Below are positions 9,180 to 17,288 of a stretch of 34,335 bases of DNA, in pieces. The position numbers were made by a program, and so were the translations under genes. Positions within the stretch are counted from its first letter, which is position 1; the number at the start of each line of letters is the position of its first letter. The stretch is from Polyangiaceae bacterium (GTDB lineage: Bacteria; Myxococcota_A; Polyangia; Polyangiales; Polyangiaceae): positions 1-34,335 of the forward strand of contig JAFGIS010000273.1 of NCBI GenBank assembly GCA_016929495.1. Reading direction: 5' to 3'. A model generated the notes under the pieces. It saw only the letters and a list, made by a program, of their open reading frames with translations. It searched no databases and was not told the origin of the DNA.

Positions 9180-10016
9180 CTATGGGACCAGCCCCAGGGC
9201 GGCGAATTTCGCGACCGCACGCTCGCCATCTTCGGGGAACAGAGCAGCGTGCTCGCGGAGGATCTGGACGTACTTCGCGCACAGCGGCAGATCGATGCCG
9301 GTCACGTTGCCCAGGGCGTCCTGCAGCAGACTCAGGATCTGCTCCTCCATGGGCCTGCACGCCCGCAGATGCAGCTCTACCGCGTAGTCGACCCATCGCG
9401 CGCTGCCGAGGGCTGCGGCCAAGAGCAACGCGTGTTTCGAGGCAGACGTGCACACGCCGCCTCCGAGCGGTGACCCGGAACGGGAAGCCTCGAGCAGCCG
9501 CATGAGCTGAGACTCGAGCACCTGCTCGGCTTGGTCGGGCAGGCCCTGGGAGAGTTTGTGCGCAGCGAGTCGGCCCAAGAGGACCAGAGGGTCGGCGCGC
9601 TCTGTGGTTCGCCGTGCGCCTTCGTCGCTCGATGGCGGGCGACTGCTCGGCTGCGGCGTGTCTTCTCCCATTTCCGCGTCTGCCTGCGCGGGCGAGATAC
9701 GAAGCTCCCGAGTGCCGAGCAGGATATGGTCGCCGTCGCGCAGAGGACACAGGCCAGAGATGCGGACGTTGTTCACGAAGACGCCGTTCGCACTTCCCAG
9801 GTCCTCGATCTGGACCTCCATGGGCGACACACGAAGCAAGGCGTGTTCGCGAGAGACCAGGGGGTCACGGATGACGATGCGGCAGTGTGGTGCGCGACCT
9901 ATGAGCGCACGCTCGTTGCGCAGCACGTACTCGCGGTCCCCGATCGTGATAGACACGCCGTTCTCGAACGACGCTTCGCGTGGTCGATGAGGCGACGGAG
10001 GATCAGAGGGCGCCAT
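9180..10016 (-). CDS. FHA-domain protein with helical C-terminal region
   Basis: A cytoplasmic protein of 278 residues from the ATG at 10016, with GGAG ~10 nt upstream; a GTG at 10085 would add 23 residues with no family look. An FHA phosphothreonine-binding domain occupies about residues 20-115 (LIGRAPHC, VSREHALL, DLGSANGVFVNN). An acidic/Pro linker follows, then a Leu/Ala-rich helical region of ~150 residues that I do not recognise; it may be a repeat-type scaffold. It lies between the two branched-chain operons but shares no visible function with them. A phosphorylation-dependent adaptor is the likely role. Confidence 0.88.
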   Translation of the reverse strand: MAPSDPPSPHRPREASFENGVSITIGDREYVLRNERALIGRAPHCRIVIRDPLVSREHALLRVSPMEVQIEDLGSANGVFVNNVRISGLCPLRDGDHILLGTRELRISPAQADAEMGEDTPQPSSRPPSSDEGARRTTERADPLVLLGRLAAHKLSQGLPDQAEQVLESQLMRLLEASRSGSPLGGGVCTSASKHALLLAAALGSARWVDYAVELHLRACRPMEEQILSLLQDALGNVTGIDLPLCAKYVQILREHAALFPEDGERAVAKFAALGLVP

Positions 10017-10165
10017 GCAGAGAAGACTCCGGGCTGAACGATACCGGGGTCCCTCGTCCGCCGGCAAACGCAATCGCCTCCCCACCCGCTTTGCGTGTCG
10101 TTCGGCAGACCTACTTTCCAGTTTTGGGCCTCACCAAGTCCCGGTTCGGCCCGGCGGCGCCCCCA

Positions 10166-11239
10166 CTACGTGAGGTGCAGCCGCTCGAGCACGGCATCCC
10201 CCACGGCCTGCGTCGGTACCGCGCGCGATGGATCGAGATCCTGGGTCCGAACCCCGTCGGCCACTGCGCGCTCGACCGCGCGTTCGACCGCGAGCGCCTC
10301 CTTCTCGAGCCCCAAGCTGTGCCGGAGGAGCAGGGCGGCGCTCAAGATCGTGCCCAGCGGGTTGGCGATGCCCTGGCCGGCGATGTCGGGCGCCGAGCCG
10401 TGGATGGGCTCGTACAGGCCGAGCCGGGAGTCGCCGAGGGATGCGCTCGGCAGCAGACCCAGAGAACCGCCGATCACGGCAGCCTCGTCGGACAAGATGT
10501 CGCCGAACATGTTTTCGGTGACGATGACGTCGAAGCTCCTCGGATGGGTGACCAGGCGCATGGCGCAGGAATCGACGAGCTGATGCTCGAGACGCACGTC
10601 GGGGAAGTCCTTCGCCACTTCGGAGGCAACTTGGCGCCAGAGCCGGGACGTCTCCAGTGCGTTCGCCTTGTCGACCGAGGTCACGAGCTTGCGGCGATGA
10701 CTCGCGTGCAGAAACGCGAGCCGGACGACACGACGGATCTCCGGCTCCGTGTAGGACAGCGTGTCAACGGCGCGGAGGCCGTCCGGTGTCGTTTCCCGGA
10801 GGCACGGCTGGCCGAAGTACAGACCTCCGGTCAGCTCACGTACGATGAGCACATCGACACCGTCGGCGCGTTCGCGCTTGAGCGGGGAGCAGTCCTCGAG
10901 TCCAGGAAAAGCCCGTACCGGGCGCAGGTTGGCATAGAGCTCGAGGCCGAATCGAAGCCTGAACAGCCCCTGCTCCGGGCGGTGACCCGCACAAGGATCG
11001 TCCCACTTCGGTCCGCCCACGGCACCGAGCAACACGGCGTCCGCATGGCGGCAAGCGTCGAAGGCCTCGTCCGTCAGAGGCACACCGGTCGCGTCCATGG
11101 AGGCGCCGCCCACCAAGTGCTCTGGCATACCGAAGTCGTGGCCCCATCGCTGCGCCACGGCCTCGAGCACCCGGCGCGCCTGCTCGACGATTTCCGGACC
11201 GATACCATCGCCGGGCAGAAGGACGATACTGGCTCTCAT
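10166..11239 (-). CDS. leuB: 3-isopropylmalate dehydrogenase
   Basis: NAD-dependent oxidative decarboxylase (357 residues). It makes 2-ketoisocaproate from 3-isopropylmalate and, in the citramalate route, 2-oxobutanoate from beta-methylmalate. Seen: LLPGDGIGPEIV at the N-terminus, GAVGGPKWD, the RELTGGLYFG loop, the metal-binding ENMFGDILSDEAA, and EPIHGSAPDIAG. The ATG at 11239 overlaps the cimA stop as ATGA (11236-11239), so it is translationally coupled. The open frame extends 62 codons upstream, but that part is shadow of cimA. It is the last gene of the ilvB-ilvN-cimA-leuB operon. No terminator is evident in the 150 bp after it. Confidence 0.96.
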   Translation of the reverse strand: MRASIVLLPGDGIGPEIVEQARRVLEAVAQRWGHDFGMPEHLVGGASMDATGVPLTDEAFDACRHADAVLLGAVGGPKWDDPCAGHRPEQGLFRLRFGLELYANLRPVRAFPGLEDCSPLKRERADGVDVLIVRELTGGLYFGQPCLRETTPDGLRAVDTLSYTEPEIRRVVRLAFLHASHRRKLVTSVDKANALETSRLWRQVASEVAKDFPDVRLEHQLVDSCAMRLVTHPRSFDVIVTENMFGDILSDEAAVIGGSLGLLPSASLGDSRLGLYEPIHGSAPDIAGQGIANPLGTILSAALLLRHSLGLEKEALAVERAVERAVADGVRTQDLDPSRAVPTQAVGDAVLERLHLT

Positions 11240-12921
11240 CGGGGCTGCTCGGTCAACGCGTTTGGAATCGAGGGCGGCGGCCCGCTGGGAGGAGTTGCGA
11301 ACACCGAACCGTCCAGAGCATCTCGGGTGCGGGTCCCCGCGTCGAGCAGACCGAATTCGATTCCATCTACCAGGGCCTGCATCGAAGCCTCGATGATGTT
11401 GGCCGAGGCTCCGACGGTGCTCCACGAGCGGCGTTCATTGCGAGTGTCAATGAGCACGCGAGTGATCGCCTCGGTGCCGTCGCGGCTGTCGAGGATCCGC
11501 ACTTTGTAGTCGTCCAGGTGGATGTCCTGGATGGCCGGATAGACGGGAGCCAGAGCTTTGCGGAGCGCGGCGTCGAGGGCGCTTACCGGTCCGTTGCCGT
11601 CGGCCGCCGTGTGGAGCACCTGCTCGCCCACGCGTACCTTGACGACGGCTTCGACGAACGTATCGCTCGAGCGTCGCTGTGCGACCGTGACGGCGTAGTC
11701 GATGATGTCGAATAGCCGTTCGTAGTCCGGGGCGCGGCGCATGAGCAGCAGTGACACCGAGGCCTCGGCGCTCTCGTAGGACAGACCGCGCGCCTCGGCC
11801 TCTTTGATTTCCTGCACGGCTTCGATCGCGACCTCGGGAGCGACGTGGACGCCGAGCTCCTCGGCCTTGCTGAGCACGTTGCCTCGACCCGACAGCTCGC
11901 TCACGACGACGCGCATGCTGTTGCCGACAACCTCCGGATCGACATGCTGGTAGGACTCGATGTTGCGCCTGAGCGCCGCGACGTGAACGCCCGCCTTGTG
12001 CGCGAAGGCGCTGCGACCCACGTAGGGCATCTGGTGGTCGGGCGCGGCGTTGGCCACTTCGGCGACGAAAGCACTGAGCTCACTGATTTCGACCAGGCGC
12101 CCCTCTGGTACGCAGCGCAGGTCCAGTTTGAGCTCGCAGTTCGGAATGATCACGGTGAGGTTGGCGTTGCCGCAGCGCTCTCCATACCCGTTGACGGTAC
12201 CCTGCACGTGTCTGGCGCCGGCACGAACGGCGGCGAGGCTGTTCGCGACGGCGCAACCCGTGTCGTCGTGGGCGTGGATGCCCAGACTCGCGTCACCGAG
12301 CCGCTCGTGTACGGCCCGTACCGTTTGCTCGACCACCCACGGCAGGTTGCCTCCGTTCGTGTCACACATGACGAGGACCTCGGCGCCGCCCCGACGGGCA
12401 GCCTCGAGCGTCGCAACGGCGTACTCGGGATCGGCGGAGTACCCGTCGAAGAAGTGCTCGGCGTCGTAGATGACACGCCGTCCTTCGCTCCGCAGGTAGC
12501 TGCAGGTGTCTTCGATGATCTGCAGGTTCTCGTCGAGGCTGATGCGCAGTACCTCTTTGACGTGCAGGGTCCAGGTCTTGCCGAAGATGGTGCAGACACG
12601 CGCTCCGCTCGTGACGAGCGCTTGGATGCTCGGGTCTGCGTCGGGAGCTGCCTTGGCACGGCGGGTGGAACCGAAGGCCGCGATGGTGGCATTGTTCCAG
12701 GTAATGTCGCGGGCGCGCTCGAAGAACTCGGCGTCCTTGGGATTGGAGCCGGGCCATCCCCCCTCGATGAACGAGACGCCGAAATGGTCGAGCCGCTGCG
12801 CGATGCGCAGCTTGTCACGCGCGGTCAGCGAGATGCCCTCGCCCTGCGTGCCGTCGCGGAGGGTGGTGTCGTAGATTCTGACCCACTGGGAGTCAGCGAG
12901 CTGAGGTGAATCGTTGCTCAT
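11236..12921 (-). CDS. cimA: (R)-citramalate synthase
   Basis: Condenses acetyl-CoA with pyruvate to citramalate, the first step of the threonine-independent isoleucine pathway. The protein has 561 residues. The HMGL-like TIM barrel begins with IYDTTLRDGTQGEGISL, in which Arg and Asp bind substrate and metal, and includes the GIHAHDDTGCAVANS metal site and GTVNGYGERCGNANL. The segments FIEGGWPGSNPKDAEFF and AFGSTRRAKAAPDADP are characteristic of CimA rather than LeuA, hence the call. A LeuA-type regulatory domain follows (about 400-540), so feedback by isoleucine is likely. It starts 12 nt after ilvN and overlaps leuB. Neither LeuA nor threonine deaminase is in the window. Confidence 0.92.
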   Translation of the reverse strand: MSNDSPQLADSQWVRIYDTTLRDGTQGEGISLTARDKLRIAQRLDHFGVSFIEGGWPGSNPKDAEFFERARDITWNNATIAAFGSTRRAKAAPDADPSIQALVTSGARVCTIFGKTWTLHVKEVLRISLDENLQIIEDTCSYLRSEGRRVIYDAEHFFDGYSADPEYAVATLEAARRGGAEVLVMCDTNGGNLPWVVEQTVRAVHERLGDASLGIHAHDDTGCAVANSLAAVRAGARHVQGTVNGYGERCGNANLTVIIPNCELKLDLRCVPEGRLVEISELSAFVAEVANAAPDHQMPYVGRSAFAHKAGVHVAALRRNIESYQHVDPEVVGNSMRVVVSELSGRGNVLSKAEELGVHVAPEVAIEAVQEIKEAEARGLSYESAEASVSLLLMRRAPDYERLFDIIDYAVTVAQRRSSDTFVEAVVKVRVGEQVLHTAADGNGPVSALDAALRKALAPVYPAIQDIHLDDYKVRILDSRDGTEAITRVLIDTRNERRSWSTVGASANIIEASMQALVDGIEFGLLDAGTRTRDALDGSVFATPPSGPPPSIPNALTEQPR

Positions 12922-12933
12922 CGATCGTCCTGT

Positions 12934-13482
12934 TCACGCCGCAGTAGCGCTTCCGTTTCCGTTCTCGGTGCTCAGGCGGGCTGCTTTCGCGGCCGTGCCC
13001 TCCACGCCGCGGGTCATGGCGATCATGCCACTCTGGACCATCTCGAGGATTCCGAACGGCTGCATCACCCGAATGAGTCCGTCGATCTTCTCCTGGCTGC
13101 CGGTGATTTCCGCGATCAGCGCGTGGGGCCCGATGTCGACGACGCGCGCTCGGAAGACGGAACAGAGTTGGAGGACCTCGGCGCGTTGCTCCACGCCGAC
13201 CCCGACCTTGATGAGCGCCAAGTCCCGGGCAACACTGGCTTCTTCGGTGATGTCTTCGACGCTGAGGACGTTGACGAGCTTGTAGAGGTTTGCTTCGATG
13301 CGCTGCGCCATGTCCGCGTCCGCCTGAACGGCGAACGTCATGCGCGACACGCCGGGGCGGTGGGTCCGGCCGACGTTGAGGGAAACGATATTGTAGCCCC
13401 GACGTCGGAACAGAGAGGCTATTCGGTTGAGAACACCCGGCTGGTCCTCGACGTACGCAACGAAGGTATGAAGTGAGGTCAT
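12934..13482 (-). CDS. ilvN: acetolactate synthase regulatory subunit
   Basis: Small subunit of acetohydroxyacid synthase, 182 residues (also named ilvH). It activates the catalytic subunit and confers feedback inhibition by valine. The N-terminal ACT domain is clear: TFVAYVEDQPGVLNRIASLF, then RRGYNIVSLNVGRT; the C-terminal half carries the second ACT-like domain of the IlvN/IlvH family. Its ATG overlaps the ilvB stop as ATGA (13479-13482). The last ~20 residues are Ala/Gly/Asn-rich. Confidence 0.96.
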   Translation of the reverse strand: MTSLHTFVAYVEDQPGVLNRIASLFRRRGYNIVSLNVGRTHRPGVSRMTFAVQADADMAQRIEANLYKLVNVLSVEDITEEASVARDLALIKVGVGVEQRAEVLQLCSVFRARVVDIGPHALIAEITGSQEKIDGLIRVMQPFGILEMVQSGMIAMTRGVEGTAAKAARLSTENGNGSATAA

Positions 13483-15245
13483 GGCTTTTCCTGCTCCGGC
13501 TTGCTGTCCGTGCTCGGTGCTGGCCGCTGCGGCGGCCGTCGGATCATGTCTCTGAGGTCGGCCCCGCTGGGGACCATGGGGTAGACGCTGTCCATTCCCT
13601 CCACGCGGAAATCGACGAGCGTGGTGTCGGGGCTGCTACGGGCCTGGTTCACCGCTTCGGCGACCTCGCTGCGTCGCGTGACCCGCAAACCTCTGAGGCC
13701 GTGTGCTTCGGCGATCTTGACGAAGTCGGGGCTGCTGATGGGCGTGGCGACGTACCGGCCTCCGAAGAAGAACTGTTGCCACTGACGCACCATTCCGAGG
13801 TAACCGTTGTTGATGATGGCGATGTTGAGCTTGATGCGCTCCTGAGCGATCGTCGCGAGTTCTGCTTGCGTCATCTGGAACCCGCCGTCGCCGGCGATCG
13901 CCCAGATCTCGTCGTCAGGACATGCGAATCGAGCGCCGATGGCTGCGGGCAGTCCGAACCCCATGGTGCCGAGCCCGCCCGAGGTAATGAGCCTCCTCGG
14001 GCGCTCGTGCTTGTAGTATTGCGCTTCCCACATCTGGTGCTGTCCGACATCGGTCACGATCAAGGCGTTGCCCTGTGTCAGGCGCCACAGGTCGTGCATG
14101 ACGTGCGGCGCGTACAAGTGGCCGTCATCGGGCAGCTGTTGAACGTCGACGACTCCGGAGTCGGCCCGGAGCTGATCAACGTAAGCGAGCCAGGCGCTGC
14201 GGTCGCGTCGTTCCAGCCGCGGAACCAAGGCCGCCATAACGGACCGGACATCGCCGATGAGCGGGAGGTCGACCTTGACGTTCTTGTTGACTTCGGCAGG
14301 GTCCAGCTCCACGTGTATCTTCTTCGCGTTGACCGCGTAGGTCTGGAGGTTGCCGGTGACCCGGTCATCGAAGCGCATTCCGAGCGCCAGGATCAGGTCC
14401 GCTTCCTGAATGGCTTTGTTGACCCAGGCCTCGCCGTGCATGCCCATCATGCCGAGGTTCAAAGGATCGCTTGCAGGGAACGCTCCCAGGCCGAGCAGTG
14501 TGAGCGCCACGGGCATTGGGCACTGCTGGACGAACTGCAGCAGGAGCGACGTAGCGCCCGACTGGATGATACCCTGTCCGGCCAGGATGATGGGTCGCTC
14601 GGAGGCGTGGATGAGGTCCAGCGCCCGCTGGAGCTCCTCGGGCAACGGGTGCCGGTCCAGCCTACAACCGGGGAGCTTGATGGGTGTGTCGTTCCACTGC
14701 GGACAGCAACGGCCGAACTGCGCGTCTTTGGTGATATCGACGACGACGGGCCCCGGTCGGCCGGTACGGGCGATGTGGAAGGCCTTGCGCAGAGCCGGAA
14801 CGATGTCTTCGGCTCGTGTGACAAGGAAGTTGTGTTTCGTGATCGGCAACGTGACGCCAGTGATATCGACTTCCTGGAATGCGTCCGTTCCGAGCAGCGG
14901 GGAAGCGACCTGTCCGGTGATGCAGACGATGGGGATGGAATCGAGCATGGCGTTGGCGATCCCGGTGGTCAGGTTCGTGGCACCTGGCCCGGAGGTGGCC
15001 ATGGCCACCCCGACCCGTCCGGACGCGCGAGCGTAGCCGTCTGCCATGTGGGCGGCGCCCTGCTCGTGGCGCGTCAGCACGTGCCGAAGCGGATACTCGG
15101 GCAACGCGTCGTACGCGGGCATGATGGCGCCGCCCGGATAGCCAAAGACCACGGTTACCCCGAGCCGTGTCAGCGTGTCCCAGATGATCTGGGAGCCGGT
15201 CAGCGTTGACGGCTGAGGGAGTGCGTCCTGGTTGCTCGTGGTCAC
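13479..15245 (-). CDS. ilvB: acetolactate synthase catalytic subunit
   Basis: Thiamine-diphosphate enzyme joining two pyruvates to acetolactate, or pyruvate and 2-oxobutanoate to acetohydroxybutyrate. Seen: VVFGYPGGAIMPAYDAL and RHEQGAAHMADGYARA with the catalytic Glu, the FAD-binding middle domain, and the ThDP motif GDGGFQMTQAEL to NNGYLGMVRQWQ. I choose the GTG at 15245 (588 residues): AGGAG lies 8 nt upstream, and the next upstream ATG-type starts would translate through the attenuator terminator. It is first of ilvB-ilvN-cimA-leuB and lies behind a Val/Leu/Ile leader, so expression should rise when these amino acids are scarce. Confidence 0.96.
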   Translation of the reverse strand: MTTSNQDALPQPSTLTGSQIIWDTLTRLGVTVVFGYPGGAIMPAYDALPEYPLRHVLTRHEQGAAHMADGYARASGRVGVAMATSGPGATNLTTGIANAMLDSIPIVCITGQVASPLLGTDAFQEVDITGVTLPITKHNFLVTRAEDIVPALRKAFHIARTGRPGPVVVDITKDAQFGRCCPQWNDTPIKLPGCRLDRHPLPEELQRALDLIHASERPIILAGQGIIQSGATSLLLQFVQQCPMPVALTLLGLGAFPASDPLNLGMMGMHGEAWVNKAIQEADLILALGMRFDDRVTGNLQTYAVNAKKIHVELDPAEVNKNVKVDLPLIGDVRSVMAALVPRLERRDRSAWLAYVDQLRADSGVVDVQQLPDDGHLYAPHVMHDLWRLTQGNALIVTDVGQHQMWEAQYYKHERPRRLITSGGLGTMGFGLPAAIGARFACPDDEIWAIAGDGGFQMTQAELATIAQERIKLNIAIINNGYLGMVRQWQQFFFGGRYVATPISSPDFVKIAEAHGLRGLRVTRRSEVAEAVNQARSSPDTTLVDFRVEGMDSVYPMVPSGADLRDMIRRPPQRPAPSTDSKPEQEKP

Positions 15246-15296
15246 GGTTGGGTCTCCTGGGTTCGTTCGAGAAGGGTTGAGGTCGAAGGCGAAATC

Positions 15297-15329
15297 AAAA
15301 AACCCCCGCACTCGTGTCGGGTGCGGGGG
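15297..15329 (-). terminator. Rho-independent terminator of the ilvB attenuator
   Basis: On the minus strand CCCCCGCAC (15329-15321) pairs with GTGCGGGGG (15311-15303); two inner C-G pairs close an ACA loop, and TTTTTT (15302-15297) follows at once. It lies between the leader peptide stop (15352) and the ilvB ribosome-binding site, so it can stop transcription before ilvB. Confidence 0.92.
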
Positions 15330-15371
15330 CCGGAAAGCAGCTTCGGGAAGCTCAGACGGCCGCCGCACCCG
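15318..15371 (-). promoter_or_regulatory. ilvB attenuator: antiterminator pairing
   Basis: On the minus strand the leader segment 15371-15357 (CGGGTGCGGCGGCCG) is complementary to 15332-15318 (CGGCCCCCGCACCCG) at 14 of 15 positions. The second segment contains the whole 5' arm of the terminator, so the two structures exclude each other. The 24-nt spacer between the segments itself holds a small hairpin, AGCTTCCCGAAGCT. The first segment starts 4 nt after the Ile codon of the leader run. A ribosome stalled on the early Val/Leu codons leaves it free (antitermination); a ribosome that reaches the stop covers it (termination). Confidence 0.85.
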
Positions 15372-15507
15372 CGCCGATGACTACGAGTACGAGTACGGAG
15401 CCCGCCGAGCGACCCAGCGCACATGCCGACCGCGCGATGTGTTCGCGCGCAACAAGGACGCAGTCGTTGGGGGCAGTCGCGTTCACGACGGTGCTTTCAT
15501 GCGCCAT
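15352..15507 (-). CDS. ilvB leader peptide (Val/Leu/Ile attenuation peptide)
   Basis: A 51-residue reading frame from the ATG at 15507, ending 20-odd bases before the terminator. Residues 38-44 are VLVLVVI, encoded GTA CTC GTA CTC GTA GTC ATC. GTA is an uncommon Val codon in DNA this GC-rich, which should sharpen stalling. The C-terminal GAGAAAV codons overlap the antiterminator segment, as in known ilv leaders. The exact start is uncertain: an in-frame GTG at 15486 (44 residues) lies just after a possible promoter, and no strong Shine-Dalgarno is seen. The role is regulatory; the peptide itself probably has no function. Confidence 0.82.
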   Translation of the reverse strand: MAHESTVVNATAPNDCVLVAREHIARSACALGRSAGSVLVLVVIGAGAAAV

Positions 15508-15524
15508 CCATTGCGTTCGGTCAA
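15496..15524 (-). promoter_or_regulatory. possible promoter of the ilvBN-cimA-leuB operon
   Basis: On the minus strand TTGACC (15524-15519) is followed after 17 bp by CATGAA (15501-15496). The -35 is good and the -10 poor (3 of 6). If used, the transcript would begin near 15489, and the leader peptide would start at the GTG at 15486 rather than the ATG at 15507. Confidence 0.35.
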
Positions 15525-16078
15525 GAACCTTTCGCTGTCGCTCGCCCCACCCCCGCGCAGAGGCCGGCGCGCCGGCGCCCACGCGCGGTCCATCGCGTTG
15601 GCCCAGGACGTCGGGCGCAACTCCAGGCGGCACCGCGCTGCGGCTGTGACCGGCGGGACGAACCTGAGGATCCCCGGCTCGTGGGCCCGTCTCCCAGCCC
15701 CAAATCTGGAGTGGACTGGCCCAGCGAGCCTGCAAACAGCGAGGCGTCAAGCTTCTGGAGCCCGAGGCCGAGAGACCGCCCTTGCATCCCGCCAGGCCTC
15801 CAGCGTATTGAAGTGGCCTCTGGTGCAGAATCGGTCGTACAGCGGCCCTCGACGAGGCCATCCGACGCGCTGGCTTCCGAGAAGGCGTGCCAACGTTCGC
15901 TCACGGCTGACGTGCAGTGCAACCGTCACCCGTGGGGCGAGGGTCGACTCGAGGCTGGCGTGCACCAACCTTGGCCTCGACGCACCACAGTTCAGGATCT
16001 CGTGCCCAACGCTGGCCCGACTTCGTTCGGGCCGCGGCGCGGCGGAGCCCGTTCGCACAGGAGCGAATCGAGACGACC
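15525..16078. other. 554-bp intergenic stretch without a convincing gene
   Basis: It lies between the ilvB leader region and the DHH gene. Open frames exist on both strands but are Arg/Ser/Pro-rich with no recognisable motif. The part near 15525 must hold upstream promoter sequence of the ilv operon. Near the right end, 16007-16035 resembles the tail of repeat element B (17254-17283): CAAC, GCTGGCC, GACTTCGT and CG are shared in the same order. This is probably a decayed repeat copy. Confidence 0.4.
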
Positions 16079-17149
16079 ATGGACAAGCATGAAGAGCTGG
16101 CTGAGGTGCTGTCCACCGCCAAGGACAAGCCCCTCGTTGTCCTGCTGGGTGGCCATCCGGATCCGGACGCGATCGGGAGCGCGATGGCGCACCAGCGCAT
16201 CTGTGCGCATCTGGGGATCTCGGCAACCATCGCACACGTGCTACCCGTGGCTCGGTCCGAGAACCGCGCTCTGGTCAAGCTCCTGAGCGTGCCGCTGCAG
16301 AAGGTCTCCGAACCCAAGGACCTGGAGGAGTTTGGCTACGTCTCGCTGGTGGACGCCAGTACAAGCGAAGCCACGCTGGCCCTGCCAGAGCACCTCGAGC
16401 TGTTGAGCATCGTGGACCACCATCGGCCCTCGGGAGCGCCCAAGGCGCGCTTCGTCGATGTTCGTCCGGACGTCGGCTCCACGTGCACGATGTACGCGCA
16501 GTACATGGAGCAGGGTCTCGCGCCGCTCAAGGGCGAAAACCGAGATGATTCGGCCACCGCCACCGCGATGTTCTTCGGCATCCAGACGGACACGGACGAT
16601 TTCGCCCTGGCGACGCCATCGGACTTTCGCGCGGCAGCGTACGTGAAATCTCACTGCGACGCGGAGATACTGAGCCGCGTTGGTCGCAGGACGATGACGG
16701 CCGAAGCGATGAAAGTCGTCAAACGGGCTCTGTTGGACCTGGAAGTGGTTCGCGACTTCGCGCTAGCGGGCGTGGGCCGCGTTTCGGCCGTGAACCGGGA
16801 CGCCATCCCCACTGCCGCGGACTTCATCCTCAGGCGTGAGGACATCGACACCGTGGTCGTGTACGGCATCGTCGAGGGGCGTATCGATGGATCCATGCGC
16901 ACCAACAGCCCGAGCGTGGACCCCGCGACGTTCATGCAGAACGCATTCGGTCACGACAACCAGGGTAGGCCCTACGGTGGCGGCCGAGCCGACATGGGTG
17001 GTTTTCAGGTTCCTCTCGGCGTGCTGGCGGAGACGCACAACGACGACGCCCTCTGGGCCATCGTGAAGGAAATCGTCGAGGCGCGCGTGGCCAGGGTCAT
17101 TCCGGATTTGAGTCCCAAGCGCAAGGAGAACCCGGGCAACTCCGGCTAG
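16079..17149 (+). CDS. DHH-family phosphoesterase (NrnA-like)
   Basis: A 356-residue DHH/DHHA1 phosphoesterase. Metal-binding motifs: HPDPDAIGSA (about 26-35), VDAS (about 90), and the signature DHHRP (about 114-118). The DHHA1 substrate-binding part has GSMRTNS and GGGRADMGGFQVPLG. Relatives hydrolyse short oligoribonucleotides or 3'-phosphoadenosine 5'-phosphate, so RNA end-turnover or pAp recycling is likely; which one cannot be told. The ATG at 16079 matches the family start; AGGAG lies rather far upstream (16 nt). Its TAG stop is embedded in the CTAG that opens repeat element B2. Stand-alone gene. Confidence 0.9.
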   Translation: MDKHEELAEVLSTAKDKPLVVLLGGHPDPDAIGSAMAHQRICAHLGISATIAHVLPVARSENRALVKLLSVPLQKVSEPKDLEEFGYVSLVDASTSEATLALPEHLELLSIVDHHRPSGAPKARFVDVRPDVGSTCTMYAQYMEQGLAPLKGENRDDSATATAMFFGIQTDTDDFALATPSDFRAAAYVKSHCDAEILSRVGRRTMTAEAMKVVKRALLDLEVVRDFALAGVGRVSAVNRDAIPTAADFILRREDIDTVVVYGIVEGRIDGSMRTNSPSVDPATFMQNAFGHDNQGRPYGGGRADMGGFQVPLGVLAETHNDDALWAIVKEIVEARVARVIPDLSPKRKENPGNSG

Positions 17150-17288
17150 GGCATCGTTTCGATTGAAACGATGCCCAGAAACAGAAGACGAAGGATGCCG
17201 TGAGGCAAATCGATGCAAGGCCAGCTTCGCCCTCACCCAAGTCGGGCAGAGCACAACTGCTGGCCAGACTTCGTCCGAGCGGCACTAG
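17146..17288 (+). repeat. CTAG-bounded hairpin repeat, type B, copy 2
   Basis: CTAG (17146-17149) is followed by a perfect 12-bp hairpin (17149-17160 with 17165-17176, loop GATT), then AGAAACAGAAGACGA, TGCCGTGAGGCA and ATCGATGCAAGGCCAG. The loop block CACCCAAGT has partly eroded arms. The element ends in CCGAGCGGCACTAG. The order matches 3894-3738 read on the minus strand; the first hairpin has an unrelated sequence there yet is equally self-complementary. The 17149-17176 hairpin also sits at the stop of the DHH gene and may act as its terminator. Confidence 0.72.

Noticed and set aside
11845..12909. Plus-strand frame of 354 codons opposite cimA
   Set aside because: Shadow of cimA; composition follows the antisense codons.
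11236..12921. 2-isopropylmalate synthase (leuA) as the name for this gene
   Set aside because: The AFGSTRRAKAAPDADP and FIEGGWPGSNPKDAEFF segments are of the citramalate synthase type, so cimA is preferred.
13473..15209. Long plus-strand frame of 578 codons opposite ilvB
   Set aside because: Antisense to a clear acetolactate synthase gene; no recognisable motif.
15242..15424. Alternative 60-codon leader frame starting MCAGSLGG
   Set aside because: It reads through the terminator hairpin and has no Val/Leu/Ile run; the frame ending at 15352 fits attenuation far better.
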